Assembly (NCBI RefSeq): GCF_006088715.1
Contig: NZ_CP030771.1
Location: 6,653,501-6,717,500 of the forward strand
DNA: 64,000 nucleotides
Direction: 5' to 3'
From: Streptomyces sp. YIM 121038
GTDB taxonomy: Bacteria; Actinomycetota; Actinomycetes; Streptomycetales; Streptomycetaceae
The notes beneath the pieces were generated by a model that had not been told where the DNA came from, searched no databases, and saw only the letters and a program-made list of their open reading frames with translations. This document shows, piece by piece, positions 54,801 to 61,945 of this stretch. Position 1 is the first letter of the stretch, and each line of letters begins with the position of its first letter. The position numbers and the translations under genes were made by a program.

Positions 54801-55832
54801 GCCGCCCGGCTGTTCGAGCACGCGCTGGGCGTAGGCGTCGGCTCCCTGGATCGTCTGGTTGCCGCGGCTGATGGGGGCGAGCAGCTTCGCGCCGTTGCCG
54901 ACGTAGATCCGGTTGAAGGACTGGAGTTCGTCCGTCTCCTTCTCCAGCGCCGTGAGGGCGTAGCGGCGGTCGAGGTCGGAGAGCTTGCCGAACTCGCGGT
55001 TGTTCGCCGGGAGCGCGGCCGCGATGACGGCCCGCTGCACGGACGCGAACTCCTTGGCGGAGGAGAAGGCCGCCAGGGCGCGGGTGCGCTGGATCATGTC
55101 CGGGTTGCTGGTCGCCTGCGCCATGTCCTCGGAGAGCGCGAGGAGCTGCTGGATCAGCTGGCTGTAGCCGTCGACCGTCTGCGAGGACGGGGTGTTCTTC
55201 TGGTAGGCGTCCCGGCGGACGTCCTTGATCTTCTGCAGCTGCCGGGTGATCTGGACCGTGTTCTGCCGGATGCCGAGGAAGCCCTTGTCGCCGTCGCTGT
55301 CGTCGACGTTCTGGGTGCCCGACAGGAAGTTCTTGTAGGCGCGGTCCGTCTTCTCCCGCACGCTCTTGACGGTGAAGTCGGTGTCGCTGGCGCCGTGCGA
55401 GAGGGGGCCCGCCGACTGGTCGCGCTCCTCCTGGAGCGCGACGGCGAGGCGGGTGGCGTCCTCCGTCAGGTCGGTCAGCAGCTTCATGTTGTCGAGCTGC
55501 TGGATCTCGTCCATCGACGAGTTGATGCGCAGGGCGCCCAGCGAGGTCGCCGTGATGACGGGGAGGGCGAGGAGCGAGACCAGACGGGTCGAGATGCGCC
55601 AGTTGCGCAGGGCTATTCGGGGGCCGGGACCGGGGGGTGTCTTGGAGCCCTTCGCCTTTGTCTCGTCCGCAGGCACACTGCCGCCCGGCGCGCCCGTACG
55701 CGCGGCTCCGGGGCCGTCGCCGGACTGTACCGATGCGGGGTTCTGGGCGTGCTGGGCCGAGGAGCCGCGGTCACTTCCGCCGCGCTCCGGCTCCGCCGCA
55801 GCGCTGCCATCCCTCTTGAAACGTCCCTGCAC
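51873..55832 (-). CDS. cvnA1: Conservon sensor-kinase-like protein (CvnA), 1319 aa
   Basis: A large membrane sensor: 80-residue polar N-terminus, TM1 (about 83-102), helical extracellular region (about 105-390, NIT-like), TM2 (about 393-415), HAMP, and HATPase_c with LLENATSFSSPQ, DTGIGL and RMGLFVVGRL. The extracellular part is clearly unlike that of the second copy, whereas the cytoplasmic core is highly similar. About 530 residues of Gln/Pro/Gly-rich disorder follow, with repeated STGQF/TGEF-type words (ESTGQFAH, GSTAQFDR, GTTGEFVR, HATGEFAV), before the conserved end motif GLPRRVPRANLV (from 1254). GTG 55832 is supported by the spacing shared with the other copy. Confidence 0.9.
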   Translation of the reverse strand: MQGRFKRDGSAAAEPERGGSDRGSSAQHAQNPASVQSGDGPGAARTGAPGGSVPADETKAKGSKTPPGPGPRIALRNWRISTRLVSLLALPVITATSLGALRINSSMDEIQQLDNMKLLTDLTEDATRLAVALQEERDQSAGPLSHGASDTDFTVKSVREKTDRAYKNFLSGTQNVDDSDGDKGFLGIRQNTVQITRQLQKIKDVRRDAYQKNTPSSQTVDGYSQLIQQLLALSEDMAQATSNPDMIQRTRALAAFSSAKEFASVQRAVIAAALPANNREFGKLSDLDRRYALTALEKETDELQSFNRIYVGNGAKLLAPISRGNQTIQGADAYAQRVLEQPGGIKLRGKRSYKDWVDADSTKISEMGKIELTLLDEMEQKARSLRNESEQQAILNGALILLVLGVSLVGAFVVARSMIRSLRRLQDTATKVAQDRLPELVKQLSESDPQDVDTSVESVGVHSRDEIGQVAAAFDDVHREAVRLAAEQALLRGNVNAMFTNLSRRSQGLIQRQLSLISELESREADPDQLSSLFKLDHLATRMRRNGENLLVLAGEEPGRRWTRPVPLVDVLRAAASEVEQYERIELSSVPATDVAGRVVNDLVHLLAELLENATSFSSPQTKVKVTGHALPDGRVLIEIHDTGIGLSPEDLAAINERLASPPTVDVSVSRRMGLFVVGRLSQRHGIRIQLRPSDSGGTTALVMLPVDVAQGGKKGPGQPGAPAPTGGPAAAQAAAGAAAARRGGGVAAGLSGAARARQNNQVGPAAGAQRGQVAGSGPRAALPSRGNGQGAPSAGSPVAPGGLAGGPGVFGQGQGGNRSGAGSMPQPPVPQQRTNDAGQAVGSGAGSGPGEQDRRPQLPPRGGPRAELPGGSPQQPRVPSWSDENAQPQVSREPFDAPRGHEEPESTGQFAHPAGLADDLQGPGSTAQFDRPDFDGPPPGTQGDAQSGTTGEFVRSDVFGGPAGPAPQAPQAPQAGQSPHATGEFAVPRPPAPRREQAPHADLDQGGQQAQRPQAQLPQAPEPQQTEPEALPPASGPLDGRTPLYDTLETNWFSQQAQAQAEQQQRAQQERAEQERQARAEQERQQAERDRRAEQGHRPELPQRGQEPGGHRPDTGAPQAQQPQQAQQLPQRGARLPRREPQLPQREPQRPLDGTRPQGSRPQGARPPQQSLGTPPPSQRPGGFQAPGPQGQQHAQPGQSGPGAPQNQQNAQHQQNPNSTTGNTAWRATPNDELGRQAERVRQPSAGGVTTSGLPRRVPRANLVAGTAQQAQDSSGPQVSRAPEEVRGRLTNLRRGIQQGRQAGTGQTGSFPTHQQER

Positions 55833-56403
55833 TAGCGTCGCAACCTCTGGACCAGGCGTCCTGCCGCGTGGACGGCGGGACGGTGTCGGCGTCTCGGGGC
55901 GTCAGGCACCCCATGGTGGTCGTGAGACCGGCGCTGCTCCCCCTTCCCGCCGCCCTCGGCGCTGCGTTGCGCCCCTGTGCGCCGGTTCGATCCCGCGGCG
56001 GTCCCGGGAATTCCAGCACAGTGCAGGATCTCCAACAAGGCCCGTGGTCCAGGCCGCTCCTCCCGTGACAGCACGTGAGGACCACGTCACGAGACGTAGA
56101 AACTCAAGCCGCCCAAATCGGACTTTCCCGTACGAGACGCGAGGCCGGAGTCGGTGTCCCAGTCTTCATGATCAGGAGCGGAATGAGAGCTTCAGGGGGG
56201 CAATGTCCGTTTTCAAGGGCCGTACGGGCAGCCGGAATTGACCCATTTATCCATGCCCTCGTGAGCAAACTCACATGAAGATCATGGCCTCTTCTCGACA
56301 TTGCGCGGGAATTGCATGTTTAGCCTGACGCTTTACAGGGATGGGGAATCCGACAATCGGCGTCCACTCGGCGGCGCCCCGATCGACAGGGCCAGAACAG
56401 CAG
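55833..56403. other. 571-bp intergenic region upstream of cvnA1
   Basis: No convincing gene. Short frames on both strands overlap one another and lack ribosome sites. It should contain the cvnA1 promoter on the minus strand; a TGTGCTGGAAT word (complement near 56012-56022) also occurs before cvnA2 (CGTGCTGGAAT). On the plus side GTGAG-CAAA-CTCAC (56261-56274) is a palindrome, and TTGCAT with TACAGG about 16 bp apart (near 56311-56338) is a weak promoter candidate for the small gene at 56404. Confidence 0.5.
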
Positions 56404-56574
56404 ATGAAGTCCACGATGATGTTCCGCAACATAGCCAACCCGCGCCGCACCACCCTCGCGCACCTCGAGGACGCCGAAGCCCTGCAGACGGCCCCCGCGC
56501 AGCCGGAGCACCCCGTGGACCTCCCCACCCAGACGGCCAACCCGAAGCGCACCATCCTCATGGAAGCGCCGTAG
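56404..56574 (+). CDS. 56-residue small protein with repeated ANPxRTxL motif
   Basis: A short frame from ATG 56404 (MKSTMMFRNIANPRRTTLAH) to TAG 56574. The motif ANPRRTTL near the N-terminus returns as ANPKRTIL near the C-terminus (about residues 11-18 and 44-51), separated by an acidic, Pro-rich middle. The ribosome site is weak. A longer in-frame start exists at 56341. I recall similar small proteins in streptomycetes but no function. No modifying-enzyme gene is adjacent, so a RiPP precursor role has no support beyond size. Confidence 0.6.
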   Translation: MKSTMMFRNIANPRRTTLAHLEDAEALQTAPAQPEHPVDLPTQTANPKRTILMEAP

Positions 56575-56617
56575 GCGTACAGCCCTCCGGAAGGGGCAGC
56601 TCGTCCGGCACGAACGC

Positions 56618-56638
56618 AGCCCGTCCGGCGACTGAGGA
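56618..56638. repeat. Dispersed element, inverted variant
   Basis: AGCCCGTCCGGCGACTGAGG is a diverged inverted copy of the CTCAAACGCCGGACGGGCT element, between the small gene and the FAH-family gene. Confidence 0.45.
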
Positions 56639-56730
56639 CGAGCCGCGAAGCGGCGAAAAGGGGAAGCGGGGCGAAGCCCCATAGACTGGGCCCACCCAGA
56701 TCACCCGCACAAGCAAAGGGCACCGCTCAC

Positions 56731-57507
56731 GTGCGTATCGCCAGGTTCTCCATCGACGGCAACGTCGCCTTCGGCGCGGTCGAGGGCGACAAGCCGGACG
56801 AGCTCGTCGTCGACATCATCAAGGGCAGCCCGTACGGCGACTTCGAGCTGAGCGGTGTCAAGGTCCCGCTGAGCAAGGTCCGGCTCCTCGCCCCCGTCAT
56901 CGGCCACAAGATCGTGGCCTTCGGGCGGAACTACGCGGCGCACGCCAAGGAGCTCGGCCACGAGGTGCCGGAGGCCCCGTTCGCCTTCTTCAAGCCCGCC
57001 ACCTCGATGATCGGGTCCGGCGACGCCATCCAGTACCCGCCGTTCTCCGAGGAACTGCACCACGAGGCGGAGCTGGCCGTCGTCATCGGCCGCATGTGCC
57101 GCGAGGTCCCGCGCGAGCGCGTGAAGGACGTCGTCTTCGGCTACACCTGCGCCAACGACGTCACCGCCCGCGACGTGCAGAAGCGCGAGAAGCAGTGGGC
57201 CCGGGCCAAGGGCTTCGACACGTCCTGCCCGCTCGGCCCCTGGGTGGAGACGGAGCTCGACCCGAGCGACCTGACGATCCAGTGCACGGTCAACGGCCAG
57301 CAGCGCCAGCTCGGCCGCACCTCCGAGATGGTGCACTCCATCGAGGACCTGGTCGTGAACATCTCCGAGGCCATGACGCTGCTGCCCGGCGACGTCATCC
57401 TCACCGGCACCCCCGAGGGGGTTGGCCCCCTCAACGTCGGCGACGAGGTCGCCGTCACCATCGAAGGCATCGGCACTCTCACCAACAAGGTGATCAAGCG
57501 TGGCTAA
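56731..57507 (+). CDS. Fumarylacetoacetate hydrolase-family protein
   Basis: A 258-residue FAH-family protein (acylpyruvase / 2-hydroxymuconate isomerase-decarboxylase type). Domain start [20 protein letters not shown]; metal-binding acids in [28 protein letters not shown] and the conserved [14 protein letters not shown]-terminus [20 protein letters not shown] 56731 is used. It overlaps gltX by 8 bp, so translation is likely coupled, a conserved pairing in actinobacteria. The natural substrate may be an acylpyruvate such as fumarylpyruvate or oxaloacetate, which I cannot decide. Confidence 0.9.
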   Translation: MRIARFSIDGNVAFGAVEGDKPDELVVDIIKGSPYGDFELSGVKVPLSKVRLLAPVIGHKIVAFGRNYAAHAKELGHEVPEAPFAFFKPATSMIGSGDAIQYPPFSEELHHEAELAVVIGRMCREVPRERVKDVVFGYTCANDVTARDVQKREKQWARAKGFDTSCPLGPWVETELDPSDLTIQCTVNGQQRQLGRTSEMVHSIEDLVVNISEAMTLLPGDVILTGTPEGVGPLNVGDEVAVTIEGIGTLTNKVIKRG

Positions 57508-58978
57508 CGCGACGAACGTCCGCGTACGTTTCTGTCCCTCCCCGACCGGCAACCCGCACGTGGGCCTGGTCCGCACCGCCCTGTTCAACTGGGCCTACGC
57601 CCGGCACAACCAGGGCACCCTGGTCTTCCGCATCGAGGACACGGACGCCGCCCGCGACTCCGAGGAGTCGTACGAGCAGCTCCTGGACTCCATGCGCTGG
57701 CTGGGCTTCGACTGGGACGAGGGCCCCGAGGTCGGCGGCCCGCACGCGCCGTACCGCCAGTCGCAGCGCATGGACATCTACCGGGACGTCGCCGAGCAGC
57801 TCCTCGCCGCCGGGCACGCCTACCCGTGCTACTGCACCACCGAGGAGCTGGACGCCCGCCGCGAGGCCGCCCGCGCCGTCGGCAAGCCGTCCGGCTACGA
57901 CGGCCACTGCCGCGACCTCACCGCCGAGCAGAAGCAGGCGTACGAGGCCGAGGGCCGCAGCCACATCGTCCGCTTCCGGATGCCGGACGAGGCCACCACC
58001 TTCACCGACCTGGTCCGCGGCGAGATCACCGTCCAGGCCGAGAACGTCACCGACTACGGCATCGTCCGCGCGAACGGCGCCCCGCTGTACACGCTGGTCA
58101 ACCCGGTCGACGACGCCCTGATGGAGATCACCCACGTCCTGCGCGGCGAGGACCTGCTCTCCTCCACGCCGCGCCAGATCGCGCTCTACAAGGCGCTGAT
58201 CGAGCTGGGCGTCGCGAAGGAGATCCCGCAGTTCGGCCACCTGCCGTACGTCATGGGCGAGGGCAACAAGAAGCTCTCCAAGCGCGACCCGCAGGCGAGC
58301 CTGAACCTCTACCGCGAGCGCGGCTTCCTGCCCGAGGGCCTGCTCAACTACCTCTCCCTGCTCGGCTGGTCCTTCTCCGCCGACCAGGACGTCTTCTCGA
58401 TCGACGAGATGGTCGCGAAGTTCGACCTCGCCGACGTGAACTCCAACCCGGCCCGCTTCGACCTGAAGAAGGCCGAGGCCATCAACGCCGACCACATCCG
58501 CATGCTGGACGTGAAGGCGTTCGCCGCGGCCTGCGAGCCGTGGCTGCGCGCCCCGCACGCCCCGTGGGCGCCCGAGGACTTCGACGCGGCCGTCTGGGAG
58601 GCGATCGCCCCGCACGCGCAGACCCGGCTCAAGGTCCTCTCGGAGATCACGGACAACGTCGACTTCCTGTTCCTGCCGGAGCCGGTCTTCGACGAGGCCT
58701 CCTGGACCAAGGCCATGAAGGAGGGCTCCGACGCGCTCCTGACCACCGCCCGCGCCAAGCTGGAGGCGGCCGACTGGTCGTCCCCGGAGTCCCTCAAGGA
58801 GGCCGTCCTGGCCGCCGGTGAGGAGCACGGCCTCAAGCTCGGCAAGGCCCAGGCGCCCGTCCGCGTCGCCGTCACCGGCCGCACGGTCGGCCTGCCCCTC
58901 TTCGAGTCCCTGGAGATCCTCGGCAAGGACCGCGCCCTGGCGCGCATCGACGCGGCGCTGGCGAAGCTCGCCGCGTAG
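57500..58978 (+). CDS. gltX: Glutamyl-tRNA synthetase
   Basis: Class I synthetase of 492 residues. The HIGH-type motif is [20 protein letters not shown] and the KMSKS-type motif [22 protein letters not shown] and [17 protein letters not shown] are further signatures. GTG 57500 overlaps the upstream stop. Actinobacteria generally lack GlnRS, so GluRS is expected to charge both tRNA-Glu and tRNA-Gln, the latter then amidated by GatCAB. The five tRNA genes about 1 kb downstream are exactly these two types. Confidence 0.96.
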   Translation: MANATNVRVRFCPSPTGNPHVGLVRTALFNWAYARHNQGTLVFRIEDTDAARDSEESYEQLLDSMRWLGFDWDEGPEVGGPHAPYRQSQRMDIYRDVAEQLLAAGHAYPCYCTTEELDARREAARAVGKPSGYDGHCRDLTAEQKQAYEAEGRSHIVRFRMPDEATTFTDLVRGEITVQAENVTDYGIVRANGAPLYTLVNPVDDALMEITHVLRGEDLLSSTPRQIALYKALIELGVAKEIPQFGHLPYVMGEGNKKLSKRDPQASLNLYRERGFLPEGLLNYLSLLGWSFSADQDVFSIDEMVAKFDLADVNSNPARFDLKKAEAINADHIRMLDVKAFAAACEPWLRAPHAPWAPEDFDAAVWEAIAPHAQTRLKVLSEITDNVDFLFLPEPVFDEASWTKAMKEGSDALLTTARAKLEAADWSSPESLKEAVLAAGEEHGLKLGKAQAPVRVAVTGRTVGLPLFESLEILGKDRALARIDAALAKLAA

Positions 58979-59050
58979 CGCCGTGTGACCCCGCGCACCG
59001 GCGCGCGCACGGCGCGTACCGGCCCGCGCGCACGGCCCGTACGGTCCGGA

Positions 59051-59091
59051 CGAAAGGGCCCGGAAGCCATCACGGCTTCCGGGCCCTTTCG
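59051..59091 (+). terminator. gltX terminator
   Basis: A perfect 18-bp stem (59051-59068 and 59074-59091, CGAAAGGGCCCGGAAGCC) with a 5-nt loop lies just before the HAD gene. Confidence 0.88.
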
Positions 59092-59105
59092 CGTACGTTC
59101 GGAAC

Positions 59106-59867
59106 ATGCCGATCAACGCCGAGGGGCCGCGGCGCGCCGCCGGACCGGTCAAGGCCGTCGTCTGGGACGTCGACGACACCCTCTTCGACTACGCGTCCGC
59201 CGATCTGGCGGGCATGCGGGCCCATCTCGCCGCCGAGGACCTCCTCGCCCGCTACGACAGCGCCGATCGCGCCCTGGCCCTGTGGAAGGAGGTCACGGAC
59301 CGGCACTGGGCCCGCTTCGGCGCCGGCGAGGTGGAGTACTACGCGCAGCGCAGGGACCGCGTCCGCGAGTTCCTCGGCGCCGCCCTCGACGACGCGGAGG
59401 CCGACGCCTGGTTCGGCCGCTACCTGGGGCACTACGAGGCCGCCTGGGCCCTCTTCCCGGACACCGTGCCCACCCTGGACGCCCTCGCCGGGGACTACCG
59501 CCACGCGGTCCTCTCCAACTCGGCGCTCTCCGTGCAGGAGTACAAGCTCAGCACGCTCGGCGTGCGCGACCGCTTCGAGACCGTCCTGTGCGCCGCCGAC
59601 CTCGGCGTCGCCAAGCCCGCCCCGGAGGCCTTCCGGGCGGTGTGCGAGGCGCTCGCCCTCGCCCCCGGGGAGATCGCCTACGTCGGCGACGAACCGGACA
59701 TCGACGCGCGCGGCGCCCGCGACGCGGGCCTGCTCGGCATCTGGCTCGACCGCAACGGCGGCCGGGGGGACGGCCCGTCGGGAGTCCACCGCATCACGAG
59801 CCTCACGGAGCTGCCCGCGCTGCTGCGCTCGGATACCCGTTTTGGAGCGCCGTCCACCTTCGGGTAA
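59106..59867 (+). CDS. HAD-superfamily hydrolase
   Basis: A 253-residue HAD hydrolase, probably a small-molecule phosphatase. Motif I is VWDVDDTLFDYAS (nucleophile Asp), motif II VLSNSALSVQEYK, motif III the Lys in GVAKPAPEAF, and motif IV YVGDEPDIDARGARDAG. A helical cap lies between I and II (type C1). ATG 59106 is six bases after TACGTT, so it may be leaderless, with the gltX terminator overlapping its promoter zone. The tRNA cluster follows. Confidence 0.9.
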   Translation: MPINAEGPRRAAGPVKAVVWDVDDTLFDYASADLAGMRAHLAAEDLLARYDSADRALALWKEVTDRHWARFGAGEVEYYAQRRDRVREFLGAALDDAEADAWFGRYLGHYEAAWALFPDTVPTLDALAGDYRHAVLSNSALSVQEYKLSTLGVRDRFETVLCAADLGVAKPAPEAFRAVCEALALAPGEIAYVGDEPDIDARGARDAGLLGIWLDRNGGRGDGPSGVHRITSLTELPALLRSDTRFGAPSTFG

Positions 59868-59954
59868 TGTTCTTCCTGCGCCGCCCGAGAGGGCCGAAAG
59901 GTCCGGCAGGGAGGCGCAACCGGAACAGAACCCCTCCCGGGGGTTGCGTTCCAG

Positions 59955-60026
59955 TGGCCTATGGTGTAATTGGCAGCACGACTGATTCTGGTTCAGTTAG
60001 TCTTGGTTCGAGTCCAGGTAGGCCAG
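59955..60026 (+). tRNA. tRNA-Gln (CTG), copy 1
   Basis: Acceptor TGGCCTA pairs with TAGGCCA; anticodon stem ACTGA/TCAGT with loop TTCTGGT gives anticodon CTG; the T-arm holds GGTTCGAGTCC. 72 nt without encoded CCA. Confidence 0.93.
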
Positions 60027-60047
60027 CTCGCAGAGCTCATCTGCAAA

Positions 60048-60120
60048 GCCCCCGTTGTGTAGCGGCCTAGCACGCTGCCCTCTCAAGGCAGTAGCGCCGG
60101 TTCGAATCCGGTCGGGGGTA
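60048..60120 (+). tRNA. tRNA-Glu (CTC), copy 1
   Basis: Acceptor GCCCCCG pairs with CGGGGGT; anticodon stem CTGCC/GGCAG with loop CTCTCAA gives CTC; T-arm GCCGGTTCGAATCCGGT. 73 nt, CCA not encoded. It differs from the other two Glu copies by one compensated pair in the anticodon stem (T-A instead of C-G). Confidence 0.94.
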
Positions 60121-60182
60121 CAGATCCTTCCCGCGAGGACGGTATGGGTAGCTCCCACCGACCTTGATGCAGGATCGCTAGG

Positions 60183-60255
60183 GCCCCCGTTGTGTAGCGG
60201 CCTAGCACGCCGCCCTCTCAAGGCGGTAGCGCCGGTTCGAATCCGGTCGGGGGTA
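60183..60255 (+). tRNA. tRNA-Glu (CTC), copy 2
   Basis: Same tRNA as copy 1 with anticodon stem CCGCC/GGCGG and loop CTCTCAA. 73 nt, CCA not encoded. Confidence 0.94.
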
Positions 60256-60279
60256 CTGTGGTCTGGTCTAGACCACCCA

Positions 60280-60351
60280 TGGGCTATGGTGTAATTGGCA
60301 ACACGAAGGTTTCTGGTTCCTTTGTTCTAGGTTCGAGTCCTGGTAGCCCAG
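60280..60351 (+). tRNA. tRNA-Gln (CTG), copy 2
   Basis: Acceptor TGGGCTA pairs with TAGCCCA; anticodon loop TTCTGGT gives CTG. The anticodon stem AAGGT/TCCTT has a T-T mismatch at 31-39, unlike copy 1. Several stem positions differ from copy 1. 72 nt, CCA not encoded. Confidence 0.9.
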
Positions 60352-60373
60352 CGCAGTACGGCAGTACCAGCTA

Positions 60374-60446
60374 GCCCCCGTTGTGTAGCGGCCTAGCACG
60401 CCGCCCTCTCAAGGCGGTAGCGCCGGTTCGAATCCGGTCGGGGGTA
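60374..60446 (+). tRNA. tRNA-Glu (CTC), copy 3
   Basis: Identical to Glu copy 2 over 73 nt, including acceptor GCCCCCG/CGGGGGT and anticodon loop CTCTCAA. Confidence 0.94.
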
Positions 60447-60452
60447 CAGAGA

Positions 60453-60486
60453 CCGAAGGGCCTCCACCACGGTGGAGGCCCTTCGG
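60453..60486 (+). terminator. tRNA-cluster terminator
   Basis: CCGAAGGGCCTCCACC (60453-60468) and its exact complement (60471-60486), six bases after the last tRNA. Confidence 0.88.
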
Positions 60487-60555
60487 CGTTCCCGGGGCCC
60501 GGGCTGGTTCCCGGCTCCCGGGCCGCCGGAGCCCGGCCGTGGGGCCGCGGCACGC

Positions 60556-61200
60556 CTACTCGATGCCGTACCGCCGCGCCGACTCCTCCTCCTGGGCGAG
60601 CCGGTGCAGCGCCCGCAGCACCGGCTCGCACAGCACCGCCGACGCCACCGCCGTCTCGACCCGCTCCGCCTCCGAGCCGTACGTCTCCAGGAAGTCGAGA
60701 TCCAGCTTCGCCGCCGCGTGCATCAACTCCGCGTACGGCGCCATGCGTTCGGCGTCCCAGCCGTAGCCGAGGCGGTTCAGCGTCGCCACCGCCGCGACCA
60801 GGGAGCGGTGCACGGGGGAGAGCTCGGCGAGCTCCCGCGAGGTCTCCCAGCCCAGCCGCCGCAGCAGCAGGTCCACCTCGGCGCGCGCCCCGGCCACGGC
60901 GGGGTCGGCCTCGTCCGGCTCCGGGCCCTGCGGCAGCGCCCACAGCGCCGCGCCCATGCGGATCGTGCGCCCCAGGGAGTCGTCGTCGACGTGCGCGAGG
61001 ACCTCCTTGGCCGTCGCCACCGGCACCCGGCCCACCTGGATGAGCGCCCGCACCAGACGCAGCCTGCGCAGATGCCCGTCGTCGTACGCCGCAGTCGTCG
61101 CGTTGACCTGACGGCCGGGCGGCAACAGGCCCTCGCGCAGGTAGTACTTGATCGTCGCGGTGGACACACCGCTGCGCTCGCTCAGCTCGGCCAGCCGCAT
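60556..61200 (-). CDS. MerR-family regulator
   Basis: A 214-residue MerR-type regulator. The N-terminal winged helix reads MRLAELSERSGVSTATIKYY, LREGLLPPGRQ, then YDDGHLRRLRLVRALIQVGR. The long C-terminal part has no Cys metal motif, so it is not a typical metal sensor. ATG 61200 is chosen with GGGAGG upstream; 12 more codons are open. It is divergent from a DUF4188 gene across an 86-bp gap with a strong inverted repeat and probably controls it. Confidence 0.9.
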   Translation of the reverse strand: MRLAELSERSGVSTATIKYYLREGLLPPGRQVNATTAAYDDGHLRRLRLVRALIQVGRVPVATAKEVLAHVDDDSLGRTIRMGAALWALPQGPEPDEADPAVAGARAEVDLLLRRLGWETSRELAELSPVHRSLVAAVATLNRLGYGWDAERMAPYAELMHAAAKLDLDFLETYGSEAERVETAVASAVLCEPVLRALHRLAQEEESARRYGIE

Positions 61201-61221
61201 CTCTTGCGCCTCCCATCGGGT

Positions 61222-61262
61222 AGTGGCACTATCCAAGCACGAGCCGGTCGGATAGTGCCGCT
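61222..61262. promoter_or_regulatory. Symmetric divergent promoters with inverted repeat
   Basis: AGTGGCACTATCC (61222-61234) and GGATAGTGCCGCT (61250-61262) are inverted with one mismatch, 15 bp apart. Each arm contains GATAGT, a possible -10 box for the MerR gene (minus strand) and for DUF4188 (plus strand). Confidence 0.6.
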
Positions 61263-61286
61263 CACCAACACATCTCAGGGGGAGCC

Positions 61287-61787
61287 ATGCCGGGCAGGTC
61301 CGTCACCGCGGGACGCACCACCGCCGACGCCCACGGGGAGGTGGTGGTCCTCCTGATCGGCATGCGCGTCAACCACTTCTGGGCCGTGCACCACTGGGGG
61401 CCGGTGTTCCTCGCGATGGTCCGCATGCTGCGCGAGCTGGGCCGGGACAAGAGCCAGGGGCTGCTGCGGCACGTCCTGCTCACCGCGTCGCCCCGGACGT
61501 ACTACGTCGTCCAGTACTGGGAGTCCAAGGAGCGGCTGTACGCGTACGCGCACTCGCCGCGGATGTTCCACCACAAGGCCTGGGCGATCGCCAACCGCAA
61601 GGAGCGGGAGGGGAAGGTGCGGCAGCACGTGGGCCTGTGGCACGAGACATACATCGTGCCGGAGGGCGCGTACGAGGCGATCTACATGGACATGCCCGCC
61701 TTCGGCCTCGCGGCGGCGCACGGGCAGGTGCCGGTGGAGCGGCGCGGACGGCAGGCGAAGGACCGGCTCGCGTACCGGTCGGGCTGA
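61287..61787 (+). CDS. DUF4188 (monooxygenase-like) protein
   Basis: A 166-residue protein with the DUF4188 look: VVLLIGMRVNHFWAVHHWGP, LGLLRHVLLTA-like region, YYVVQYWESKERLYAYAHSP and WHETYIVPEGAYEAIYMDMP. The ferredoxin-like alpha-beta pattern and the H-W-G/Y-W-E-S residues resemble small antibiotic-biosynthesis monooxygenase or heme-binding folds. ATG 61287 follows AGGGGGAG. It is divergent from, and probably controlled by, the MerR gene. Molecular function unproven. Confidence 0.82.
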   Translation: MPGRSVTAGRTTADAHGEVVVLLIGMRVNHFWAVHHWGPVFLAMVRMLRELGRDKSQGLLRHVLLTASPRTYYVVQYWESKERLYAYAHSPRMFHHKAWAIANRKEREGKVRQHVGLWHETYIVPEGAYEAIYMDMPAFGLAAAHGQVPVERRGRQAKDRLAYRSG

Positions 61788-61801
61788 CGGCGCGCTGAAA
61801 T

Positions 61802-61839
61802 GCTGCCGACGTGCGTAAAGGCTGCCGACGTGCGTGAAG
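61802..61839. repeat. 19-bp tandem duplication
   Basis: GCTGCCGACGTGCGTAAAG (61802-61820) is followed at once by the same word with one change (61821-61839), between the convergent DUF4188 and ndgR genes. Confidence 0.85.
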
Positions 61840-61878
61840 GCTGACGGCGCCCGGAAGCGCCGACGGCGTTCCGAAAAG

Positions 61879-61918
61879 GGGAGAGGGCCCGCCGCGGCGT
61901 TGGGGCGGGCCCTCTCCC
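61879..61918. terminator. Terminator between DUF4188 gene and ndgR
   Basis: GGGAGAGGGCCCGCC (61879-61893) pairs perfectly with 61904-61918 across a 10-nt loop. Confidence 0.85.
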
Positions 61919-61945
61919 TGAGGTCGTACGACGGTCTCGCGCGGC

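Noticed and set aside
51357..55835. Open frame of about 1490 codons on the plus strand across cvnA1
   Set aside because: Shadow of cvnB1/cvnA1; the real genes on the minus strand have clear HATPase and Roadblock motifs.
56075..56301. Small frames on both strands (67 and 65 codons) upstream of cvnA1
   Set aside because: They overlap each other in opposite senses, lack ribosome sites and show no typical GC third-position bias.
56404..56574. Small protein considered as a RiPP precursor
   Set aside because: No modification, protease or transporter gene nearby and no Cys/Ser/Thr-rich core; kept as an unknown small protein.
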